Assembly: GCA_021397845.1 (NCBI GenBank)
Contig: CM038040.1
Span: 23,162,315 to 23,226,314, forward strand
DNA length: 64,000 bases
From: Areca catechu
Taxonomy: Eukaryota > Streptophyta > Magnoliopsida > Arecales > Arecaceae
Direction of reading: 5' to 3'
Shown here piece by piece: positions 25,501 to 37,500 of the stretch. The notes beneath the pieces were generated by a model, which saw only the letters and a list, made by a program, of their open reading frames with translations, was not told the origin of the DNA and did no database searches. The number at the start of each line of letters is the position of its first letter. Within the stretch, counting starts at the first letter, position 1. Position numbers and translations under genes: made by a program.

Positions 25501-28500
25501 TTGTCGACAGAGACACCGAAGACCCATCTATCCGGCAGACGGTAGAGGACATTGACGGTCCAGGGGCAGAGGAGCTTGGACATGCAGAGGCACTTGACGA
25601 AGCGTCGATAGGGACCATAGGGACCGAAGGCAAAGCTGACGGCGTTGTAGGTGATGTGGCGGGCTGCGGTGGTCTGAGGGCGGTTCAAGATGGCGGTGTC
25701 GTGTGTCTTGAAGAGCTCGCGGGCAAGGTCCGGAGAGAAGGCGATGATGCAGAAGGTGGAGCCGAGATAGAGGCTGAATAGGGGGCCATGGTGGGTGGCG
25801 AGGCGGCAAAGGTTCTGGCGGACAGGGTGCCGAAGGAGGTGCAGGTGGCCGATGAATGGGCCTTGGATAGGCTGGCAAGCAAAAGGACTGAGGCGAGGGA
25901 GATGGCGAGGAGGAGGAAGAAGGTTGGGGAGGTGAAGCCTTCTTGTTCCATAACTGAACGGGAGAAGGAAGGTTTTTCCCTAAAATCCCTAAATTGTTTA
26001 CCATTCCTGATCGGATGATGTGGCACACTAAAAATGCCACATCACTTTTTGTTGTCCATATGTGGCATTGAACTGCCACATCAACAAAAAAAATGATGGC
26101 AGAGCATGTTCTGTTTCCTTCCTAACAGAAAACTGATGGTAAGGATTTTATTGAAATCGGTTGAAAAAGTCAGTAACTAAATTGGCACAAATTTAAACTT
26201 AGAGACTCAACTAGTTTTAACTCTAAACCTTGGGGACCAATTTAAATCTGTAGATGATGCCAGAAGGGCTGGTCTTATATCCCACCCTTCCCTACCTATG
26301 TAAACTTGTTCAACATTATACCCTTCCCTACCTGCAAGGCTTTTAGCATAACCAGCTCCCCTTACTAACTGATCCACCATGTGTTCTGCCACCATAAACC
26401 ATTCTGTCCCTTTAATTTAGTTTTCAGTAGAGTTGGAGGGAATGGATATCTTGGTTGACTTGAAGAGAAGGCATGGAAGGAACAAAGAATGCAAGACAAG
26501 GTGCAGGGGTCCAGGCAAACAGAAGGAACAAAAGGTGGTGCTGTGAGCCTGTGACATTGTTAGCAAAAGTTGGAGTCAATATTCATTGGTGAATGGAAGG
26601 GGCACTGATGGTTGTGAAGACGAAGAATGCTGCAGCTCGGTCTTAATTCTGATCCCTGAATTGGTGGTAGGGTGATTGTGTTTTAGATTTTTCTGAAATG
26701 TTCTTCTGTAAAAAAGTTTTTGCTATACACATGCACTAGACTGTGCATTGTCAGGCAAAAGATGGAGGAATGAAGAAATGATACTGAACATCAGTGCCTC
26801 ATGGGGTTCAACTAAGAATTTGACAGCATTTTTTTCATCACTAGGCCTGGTAGAAACACATGCGCAATGAAGTATAAATAAGAAAAATAGAAAAAGTTAT
26901 AACAAAAGTGAATAGATATAATTTTAATATATTTTAATGTAGTTGCAAATGAATAAACATGTGGCGTTGGAATGAGGGAAGAAACAAATATGAGCCTTGC
27001 ATGCAAGACATGGAGAAATCCATTGGAACTCAGTAAGAAAGTCTCTCAATAATGGGACTAGCATGGTTTTTTTCCCCACATTAGGCTTCACTTTTGGGGT
27101 CTGGCTTTGCTTGCCAGCTCTAGCCATTTTCAATATATAATAGAATATTAGAATCCAAATATTGTTGGATCAAACAACCTAGTTTGATAAGGATTTGAAA
27201 TCGAACTAAATTTATATTTGATAAGCTTACATAAAAGTGTTAAGTTCTTAAGGAAGGATTGTGTGTGTGTGTTTTTTTATTTTATTTTGTTGGGGTGGAG
27301 GGGGAACAACTTCTTGGGAATGGTTTTTGGTTTTCTAAGAAAGGCAGGCTTGGGGGCCAAATATTTTGGGATGGTACATGGAAACAGAGAGTACTTCTCT
27401 TTTTTTTTTTTTAAACATTAAGTGAACAGTATTGTGGAGTTTAGTGGAGGTAGGGTTCAAAATTTCGAGGATCAATGCTGTATTGTGCCATATTGAGGAT
27501 TGTACTGAAAAGGTATCAATGGGTAGTTGAGTACGAATGGTTACACCCCAAATGCCCTTTGTATGGCCTTTCTTGACCTCCAAACTCTGGTTTTAGATTT
27601 TTTTTTCCTTGTCTAAATGCTATATTTTTGCAAGATAGAACATAAAGTACCAAGTGAAATGTCCCGGACTCCCAGTCAAGGTTTTTGTATGTGCTCTTCA
27701 TTATCATCATAAATATCACAATATCACATTAATATCACATAACTCGCAAACTAAAATTACATTTAGCAATTGAAACACAAGTCAATAAAGAAAGATTATA
27801 CTTATAACTTCATTTAATAATAGTAACACATTCAAATGATCATCATTTATTACTATCGTCAATAATCACATTCTAAGCACTAGCTTATCCATGTTCTTAT
27901 CAAATTTATTTAACGTTTCAAAATTTTATAACATGTCATGAAGGGCAAGTTCATTGCATGCACTTTCTTAGAGTATTCAGTTATTTCTTTTAGTGCACTA
28001 ATGATGGGGATCCACGGCAGGTCCGGGTATTTTTTCATTTTTCTCTTATTTTCTTAGATTTTTTTTTATTTTTCCTATTCCTGCTATTCCACCTATTCCT
28101 GCTATTCCACCTTTATTCCAATCTTATTCCCGATCTATTCCTACACTATTCCATCCTCTCCCGTGAATTTTTTTTTAACGCCCAAACCCTAGCCTCCGCA
28201 CCCTCCGGCCCCAGATCCGGGCCGCCCGACCCCCGGCCACCCCCGCCGGACTGCCGCTGACGTTCATCGGCCCCCGCCCTCACCGGAGAAGCCGTCGCCG
28301 CCGCCCAATCACCGTGGGAAGACGAATGGACGCGGAGGCGTCCGCTCGCCGCGGCCCACGGCCGCCGCTGCCGCCGTCGCCGCCGCCATTCCCGCCGGCC
28401 CTCGCCTGGTCGCTGGTGGGGTCCGCCACCGCCCACACCCGTGGGAAGACGAATGGACGCCGGAGGCGTTCGTCCGCTTGCGTGTGGCCGTGTGACGCCG

Positions 28501-31500
28501 CCGTCCACCGCTTGACGTCGCCACCACCGCCCGCCTGTCCGCCGGCCACCTTCCCGCCGTCCACGGCCTCCCCCGCCGTCCACCGGCCGCGCCGACGCCC
28601 AGGAGGTCTCCCACGGCCGTGGGAGACCAAATGGCACGCTGGGCGTGCCGTGCTAGTCCCTGTGCCGCCTCGCCTGCGGCCCGCCGCCAGCCGTCTGCCG
28701 CTCGTTGTCCGCCAGCTGCTTCCCGGTCACCGGCCATGGCTCCGTCGGGCGATCCATCCTCCGCACGGCCGTGTGAGGAGTTTGCACGGATTCCAGAGCA
28801 GCCCAAATTTCAGAGTAGCACACTTTCTGGAGCAAATCATCAAGTCGACACGCTTCTCAGAGCAGATCAGCACCACTTTTGATGCAACACGAATTTTGAT
28901 GTAATTTATTTTCCCTTTTTAGTTTTTTTAGAGGCTAAGAAATCGAGGGTTTTGGTTTTTCTATATAAAGGCCCCCTCTCCCCCTGTAATAAAAAGAAAG
29001 AGATTTGATATAGATTTTTGGGTTGGTTCCGGTTCTGCTTCTGGGCCGAGGCCCGTTTTCCTTCGTTCTCTGCTGTGTGCATTATGGGTTCGATGAGGGA
29101 TGTAAGGCGTTCTCTGCTGTGTGCATTATGGGTTCGATGAGCACCGTAGTTATCCCCTATCTCGTCTTCTTTATCCCCTCGTGTCCTTCGAGAGTCATCC
29201 TAGCGCATTATGTGAGAGCCCTGCTGTGTGCATTATGGGTTCGATGAGAGCTCAGGATAGCTGGTGCTGTGATCCCTTCGGGAGGGTAGCTTTATGCTCA
29301 GGGTAGCTGGTGCTGTGATCCCTCGGGAGGGTAGCTTTAGGCTTTGACCCCTGACTTTCTGTGTGCATCCCCCGCTAGAGTGAGTCTCAGGGCCATGAGT
29401 TCCAGTTCCCGGTTCCCCATCTCCATCCTTCCTTCGCCACATCCACCCAGAAAATTGAAAACAAAAGATATCAGCTGTCTTAGGATTTTAGAGTCAGTAT
29501 GCCCTAGTCCCGGGAGGCTTCTTAGCCCTCCACGATCCTAGTTGGTTTAGTCGTTTCCCTGTTTTTCAAATAACTAGGTTACATCGATATTTCGTCCCGC
29601 ATTTATCTTACATAATTAATCTAAAATTTATGATAATTTTGGGTCTTGGCTTTGGTGGAACTTGAGCATGCCTATAACACTGGTTATTAATCAAAGTATC
29701 AACTATCAAACGTTGGTAGTATATGTGCATCACTGTCGCTAAATTGGTTATATGTTGGCTAATTTGATATGAAATCCCCTATAGCAGCTTGACCTCCCTT
29801 CCTCTCATATCCACCTTTGAAAATAAAAAAGAATCACCCTTTAACCCATTCCTGAGTGGGTACCAAGTCATAAAACTTTGTTTGGAAGTAGTCTTGGGTC
29901 GATTCAGGATGAAATGACCTCAATTCACCCTTGAGCGGTTCAATGCACCATAATTTCAGGTGGTTCAGGGGCACATTTGGATAGTTTTCTTCCAAACCAA
30001 AGCTCCCTGTACGAGCTGAGCCTCCCTGTATCGAGGAAGACTCAGTACAGTAATATCAATGGTTATGCACTGAATTGCTTGGTATTTCAAACCATGGTGG
30101 AGGGTCAAGTGATTCATTCCTCTTGCAAATGCTGGGTTAGAACAAAGGCTTTTACATTAACCTAAAACAGTCCTTTGGTCAAAAATTTGATTTCCTGTGG
30201 AAATCCATAGAAAAAGTTAACACATTTGTTCTTAGACAAAATCCTACTTACCAAACTATCTTAATTTAATTTGTATCAAACAGGGTTGTCCAAACCAGTT
30301 TTACTTGAAATAAAACTACTATTCCAACACAAGAAACAGGTCTAGAAATCAACATGAAAATAAAATGAATACCTAAAGATTTTCTCATTTCTGACTCTTA
30401 TTGGAGAAGAACTCCTCCCTTCCATATGTAAGATGCTTAGATTTGAAGGACCATCACTCTAAGCCTTTGTGGTTTGTGCAGTCTTGACTCTTGACTCTCT
30501 ACTTCATGACCCTTTTATTATAGAATCTTCAAAAGTGAGAAACACATGGTTGGTGGTCCCTCCTTGACAATTTCTTTGGTCCACAGTCCTGATTTGATTT
30601 TTTTTTTTTTTTTGAGATTCGATGCACTTGTAATAACTCTTTGATTAGGGAAATCATTGGTCAAGCATCCCAATTGGTGGACCTGTGATGGAGGAATTTT
30701 TAACCCAGAGCATCGTTTTTTTCCACCATACCTGACTGTTGGATGTGCCTCCTTTCCACTACATCTGATCATTGGCTGAGCCTCCTTTCATGCAACCTCA
30801 GCTTTCCAACATGTTACTTTCAAAGCTTCAATAGAATTTAGTTACCATCATTTTCATCTCAATTAGTGACTCTTTATCATGTTGCTCTCAATTAATGATG
30901 TAGCTATCTCCTGTTATATGTTTGTGCATGTCATTTGTGTCCAAATTTTCTTATCTTCCACCCTTTCTTGTAAAATATTGCAAAAACATTGGAAGTCTCA
31001 AATTGATTTATGTATGATTGCCATTTTTAAGTTCCAAATTGCTTTCTGCTGGATGCAGTTGTCTATTCATTCTATATGTCCTTTCTGTAAAAAAAAAAAA
31101 AAAAAAAATCCCACATATTGGTTCCTGTGACCTTTTTTCTGTGATGTCTATTTGCATTCCTTCCTATGACCTTTCCTCTTTGATGTTTATGTGCATGCTT
31201 GCATGTATGCGTTCAGTTTGACACTCCAGGGCCTAGGCTGTTAAAGTCTGCCATAAGAGGCCTAGTTTTGGTTGATATGATCCCTTTAAATTTCTGGGAA
31301 AGGCCATAATTATGCATTTTGTTGGAATCACTCATGATATATTCCTTCCTTTTGGGTGCAGCATCTTCATTGAAGAAAGGTTTGAATGGCTAACAAAAGG
31401 CATTGACATGCTAAATTTGCTGTCATTGAAAGAAACTTTTGATGAAGACAGCACTTATGTTAAAACCAATAGTCCAGTACAGGAACAGTACTGCACCGAG

Positions 31501-34500
31501 GATGCGACAAATTTGATTACATGTTCTGATTTAAGTACAGAAGTTTCTACCCCTAAGAAAATATCTGATAATGGGATACCTGTTGATAACCAGCTCCATG
31601 AAATGAACCTGAATTCTAAGGAAGTCATCCAGAGTAACACCACCTTTCAAGTCAATCAAGAAATAATAGATTTTGTAACTGAAGGAGAATCCAGAGATGT
31701 CATTCAAGATAACCATGATAACTCTGTTGATGAGGTCATGAAAAACAGGCAATCTGAAAAGCGTATTCCAGATGCTGTTTGGCCCCTTTTGCGGTGTCGC
31801 CTGTATGAAAGCTCTGAATCCTCTGCCAGGTAGGATTTTATTTTCTCTGATCACATAAATCATTCTTTAGACGAGTATCCCTGTTGGTGAAATTGTTCTG
31901 AAATTCTGTTGGTATCAGATGAATATTGCAAGTAGATTATACTGATTAACTCTAATTGGTATAATAAAGATTAGTTGTGTACACATTATTGTTCTGGATT
32001 GATTTTAGCTGAATTTTTTTGGTGCAATCCATACACTTAAGTGGTCCTGGAATGTCATCTCAATGCTGCTGATTGTCAATTTAATCGATGAGTGGTATGG
32101 CATGAATCATATTCTGCAGCTATTTTTTTCTTAAATTCCATTGTGTTATAAATTTCTAAGGAGAATATTGCTAGGCTTTCCTTACTTCTTTGAATGGATC
32201 TTCGGCCTTTTAATAGAGAGTTTTTGTATTTTATCAAAAATTATTTATATAGCATCTTGAGATTATAGTTAACATCTTTAACGAAATGTTTGATTACTTG
32301 TAATATAGGTGGTTCTCAATAATGTTATTAAATTCTTGGCTCAGTTTGGTTGCTTTATACTGTAGATTGTTTAGCACCTTTTTATTGTGTAGAGAAATTT
32401 TATGGAAAATTGGTAGAAATTTTTTGTTTATTATTATATATAAATTTCACATGTTATTTACCTTTTTTCTATTTTATATTTTCCATATTAAGATTGTTGG
32501 CAATAAATATGCAAATTCCTTAGCCAATTGTAGCAAATATCAGGGATCATATTGGTGCATTACAATTAAAGCGAAGGTTTTAAATAATGGCCTTAAACTG
32601 TTATAGTGGCCTTATAACAGCTTCTGCGCCTGCTCATTATGCTATATATAATAACGGGAGAAAAAGATAATCACTGTCATAGTGCATTATTTGGTGTTAT
32701 AATTGTCCATTTTAACTTATAATGTAAGTAACGGGAATTATTTTCACCTGTACCTTTCTCTAAATAAAATATTATTTTCAAAATTTAAATTTTGTATCAA
32801 ACTCAATACATTTTTCTAAGCATAGTCTATGTACTGAGCCAGAGCCTTACATCCTGCTTTCACTTAAATAATTTCCCACCAAAAGTGATTTTCAAAAAAC
32901 AATATTTTTCATCCAATGAAAACTGTTGTCTGCTGTTGCCTCTTTTTCATTATAATATCATTATGACAGCTGTTATGACTATGATTATTTTAATATAAAA
33001 AATTTAAAATGCTAATTTTTGAGGCAAATAACAGCTGTTGTAATAATAATAATAATGGTCGAGATGGTTTATGATGGCATAACATGTTATTTAAAACCTC
33101 GACTAAAGTTTCACACTGGGTTATGTATAAGATCTTTCATAGGTTTTCTTATATGTTATAATAATAAATAATTATGTCATAAGAAGGTAAGGGCTCCATT
33201 AAAAGTATCCTGAGCTTCCTTCAAATTTTGCTGTCTTCAATGTATATTTGCATGGTTGAATTATAATGTAAAACTTCCTTTTTGGTACAGAAATATAATA
33301 TGAAACTTTTGTCCCATAAAGGTAATTAGAAATAATGGTGACATATGTGAATAAGGCTAAGGGCACAACAGGTGGATTCTGAGTGTTCCTTCCGTAAATG
33401 TTACATTATTTATGGTATGTAATGGTGACAGGAGATGATTATTGTTTGAGTTATTGATAATGTTGGGGTTCACTTCTTACATTAGCACTTTTGCAGCTGT
33501 TTTGGTAGCCTAGTTAGAATAGTTTCTGTTTGACAAGTTAGCATGTTAATTCTTAGCATCTATATATGCAGTTTCCAAGGTTCTCCAAGTGAAGACAGAA
33601 ATTTTAGGAGCGACATTGATGAAGTAGAGGTCGAAGAGCCATCTTCATCTGGTCTGGAAGATTCCAGTGGTCATGGTGATATCCTTGAATGGGCCAAGGT
33701 TTGATTATTGCAATTTTGAGACAAACCGATATTTCATGTTTTCTGGTTTCTGAACTGGGTCCGCTTAACTACTCTAACTCTTTCATTTCATATGTTTATT
33801 TGAATTCAGGCAAATGGTCATGGATCTTTACAGATAATTTGTGAATATTATCAATTACATTGTCCTGCCAGGGGTTCAAAGCTTACCTTCCAGCCCTTGG
33901 AGCACTTGCATCCATTGGAGTTTCACAGGCCTGGTGAAACAGTTCTTCATATTGCTGACTCCACTGTTGATCTTAGATCTTGCAATACAAGCTTAGAACT
34001 GGCTGAGGTACATTCTGCTTATGCTAGGATCAGCTTTCAATTTGACCTCCAGTTACTGCAATGGGGCTGTATGTGCCATACCGGTCAAATCCTTTTATAT
34101 GTGGAAGTTTGACATATATAAATATTCTCCATTTCTCTGGCCTTGACTTTTCAGGCACACAGTGCACTGTTAGCTGAGGAGGAGGCTATTGCTTTGTCTG
34201 TATGGACAATTGCATGCATATGTGGGTGCCTGAGGCTTGAAAATGTAAGTATGAATTATTTTCTGCGACCAGATTTATGAAGCTTTTTTTAAACCTTACA
34301 AGATTGTTTGCAAATATCATATTTGATTTCCTTCAACATTTGAAGAGACCAAATTTAGTTTTAAAATCAGTGTACAGCGGAAGACCTTTTAGTTCTTAGG
34401 GAATAACTGGCTTAGCTGTTCCCTATGAACAATGACAAATTTTGCAGGTTTTGCACCTCTAAAAGTAAAAATAATGTGGGTAGTTTTGGTAGTTTTAAAA

Positions 34501-37500
34501 AATGGGGAGCACTTCTTTGCTCTTTTAAAAATATTATGTTATTTAGAGTATACCAGTATACCTTCTCTTAAAATCTCATGAGAACTCCCTCTCCTCTATT
34601 TCCTTCTGTAATTGGCTTCCTTCCCTCTACTCAGCAATCATTTCTCCTCTCTTTCTCCTATCTTCCCCCTATTTTCATTGTTGCCAAAATCCTCCTCGTC
34701 CCTCCTTACTCCCATATGAGTGTTTGTACTTGCTCTTCGCTCGAACTGATCTCCTAACACAAGCCTACCCCCAACCCTATCCTTTCTCCAACCACCATTG
34801 ATTAAGATGTGTCCTACCATCATGCATTAATCCCAGAGAAGAGACTGTCATGTAATGCTGTGCTAATGGACATTCAAATAATAGTATAGATCTAGCCTTT
34901 ATTCTATTATACTTGCCATTATATATAGGATTACGAATGACATTGTATTTGCTTAAGGTTTTTGATTGCTGTCTTACAATTTTTGATACACAAAATCACT
35001 AATAAAAATAACAAATTTAACATACTTTGGTGTACCTTTATTATCACATTACGTGTTTTTTGTAAATTAGTATATGTATCATATAGGGCATATTACTGCT
35101 GTCTTATTAGGAATCATATATTATCATATATGATGACCTTATCATGTATATTATTGGTATCGTATTGGGAGTATTACTGCTGTCTTATTAGGAGTCATAT
35201 ATTACCATATATAATGACCCTATCATGTATATTATTGATGTCCTATTGGGAGTATTATTGCTGTCGTATTAGGAGTCATACATTACCATATATGAGGACC
35301 CTGTACTTTATATAAAATTCTCAATGAAAGCCCCTTAGAGTCATGCTCTCTTTGTTGTCTATTCCTTTTCTGTCCCTTTCTTACATGGTATCAGAACAGT
35401 AGGTGACCTCTTCTCCTGGTGCCAAGATTTTGGTGCTGCCCTTCCTTTTGCTGCTTGGTCCTCCTACCTCTTCTGTGCATTTTCTTTTCCTTGGAGCTGT
35501 GCATCATATAAAATTCTCTAGCCGTGCATCTTCTTCTGAGCCTCTTCCGTGCATGTTTTCAGCCTCTTCCTTGCATGTTTTCAGCTTTTTCTGTCGCATA
35601 AATTTTTTTGACCATGTGTTCCTTTTTCAGCCTCTTTTATGCTCTTCCGTGTATATTTTCAACCTCTTCCGTGTATTTCTCTCTTTCTTGGTACCATGCA
35701 TTATGTAGAATTTCTTGACTTCGTCCTTTCTTAAGCCTTGTGCCATGTGGCTTAGTTTTCTAGCCACTGGCTTACTTATTGGGTCTTGGTCTCACTCGGT
35801 CTTCTATTTGGTGTTGTGGTTTGCTTGGTCTCAAAAACCCTAGTTACCTTTCTCACAAAGAATCCGAGCCACCTTTCTTTCCTTGATGTTGTCTTGTCTT
35901 CCTTGGTGCAAAAATCCTAGTCATCTTCCCTTCCTCGCTGTTGTTTTGCCTTCCTTGCCTTTTCTTGTCCTTAATGGCTGCCTTCCCTATCCAGCCAACC
36001 ATGAGTCCTTTCCTCTCTCAACTTATCCCTGAAAAATTAACTTTCTCCAATTATCTTCTATGGAAATGGCAAACCATCCCTTTCATTAGGAGCCTAGATC
36101 TTGTTGGGCATCTAGATGATACTGACCAAGCACCGCCTCAGTACCTAGAAGAAATACAAGAAGGTGAGAACAAGCAGGCTGCCCGCACACCTAATCCTCT
36201 TTACCATGCATGGGTGAAACAAGATATGGTACCGGTGGCCTATATGATGTTTACTTTATCCTAAGATGTTCTCCTTGGGATTGGAAATGGGCTCATCGCA
36301 AAAGAATTATGGGAAAGCCTCTACGATCAATTTTCTCGGATCACATCTTCAAAAGCCATGCAACTCAAGGCAGAATTTCAGAACTTGCGAAAGAATGACA
36401 TGTTAGTAATGAGATACTGGAATAAGATGAAAGAGATAGCGGATGAATTAGCCCTTATTGGTCAACCAATTTCATATGTAGATAAAGTTCAGCAAATTTG
36501 ACGGGACTTGGATCAGATTTTGACATGCTGGTCATCTCCCTTGAATGTCAACTGAAGCTTCCATCCTATGAAGCACTATGCCCTGTGCTATTACAGTATG
36601 AGCAATATCATATGAAGAAGCAAAAGAAGGATGAACAGATCGAATCTAATGGTAGCCATGATGTGCTCAATATTAATGCTAGATTTGGTAGAGATCAGAA
36701 TAATCAGAGAGGGGGACGTGAAAATTAGAATCCTAGAAATAACAATGGAGGACGTGGACTACTACCACCACCCCAGAATGGTGGACAAGGAAATTGGCCA
36801 TAGAATAATCAAAAAATAATAATTCGGGAAGACAACAGCTTGCACTAGTATTTTGCCAGCTTTGCCAAATAAAGGGACATACCACTGCAAATTGCTGGGA
36901 TTTATCCATTTATGGAGCTGCTACTATAGGGCGTGGGAATGCTAGAAATGCTAAGTACGTGCATACAAATGATGGTGGATAGTACAATCGGGACATGAGG
37001 CACTAGCTGCCACTTTCCAGAACTTGCAAGTAAATGATGCTCATCGGCAGCAGGAGATGTGATTCCTTGATTTCGGGGCAAGCAATCATATTACTAGTAA
37101 TGTAAGTAAGATTTCTAATGCCAGACCTTTTGTAAATCTCACTGTCACTACAGGAGATGGAACCCCTCACATTATCACGCATGTAGGCAATGCTTTACTT
37201 TCCTATTCCACAAGTCATCCCGCACCTACACCTTTTGTCTTATCCAACACTTTTCTAGTTCCTGCTATTCAAAAGAGTATCCTTTCTATTTCCTAATTAT
37301 GGGATCAATTAGATTTTTATATTGTTTTTACTCCTAATTCTATTTTTGTCAAGGAGCTCCGAAACAAAACACTCGCTAAAGATATTCTTAAGGGGAATCT
37401 ATTTGTGTTGAAGGAAGCTCATAGACATCCCTCTGCATTTAATGTCAGTCCAAAATCACTATCGTTGCTATTTAGTGCTACCAATGCCAAGAGAGGAGAT

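Larger units (their letters stand above)
15848..26245. mobile_element. Long-TIR Mutator-like element carrying P450 fragments, with nested insertions
   Basis: The left arm begins TTAAATTGGTCCCTAAGG and the right arm ends as its reverse complement. The match runs through ACTGACTTTTTCAACCG and AACAGAAAACTGA-type blocks and then into cytochrome P450 sequence, so each arm spans some 450-500 bp. Removing hAT-B and one MITE leaves about 3.5 kb. Long TIRs with captured gene pieces are typical of Pack-MULEs. I found no convincing 9-bp duplication, so the superfamily is inferred. Confidence 0.7.
28002..29560 (+). mobile_element. GC-rich LTR-like block
   Basis: It opens TGATGGGGATCCACGG after AT-rich intron and turns strongly GC-rich at 28180-28760. 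It then has a TATA box (CTATATAAAGGCC at 28961) and AATAAA-like sequence at 28988. After that come short repeats: CTGTGTGCATTATGGGTTCG three times (29075-29250) and a 46-bp duplication with GCTGGTGCTGTGATCCC (29258-29340). The layout fits a solo or truncated LTR plus leader. No matching end or target-site duplication was found. Confidence 0.45.

Noticed and set aside
15839..26260. AGAAGGG flanking both sides of the long-TIR element as target-site duplication
   Set aside because: It is only 7 bp and does not abut the matching TIR ends on both sides, so it is probably chance.
28146..28904. Overlapping open frames of 110-200 codons on both strands
   Set aside because: Compositional effect of the GC-rich LTR-like block; they overlap one another and show no domain or splice support.
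31531..31863. 110-codon open frame on the - strand opposite exon d
   Set aside because: It is a shadow of the DENN coding exon.
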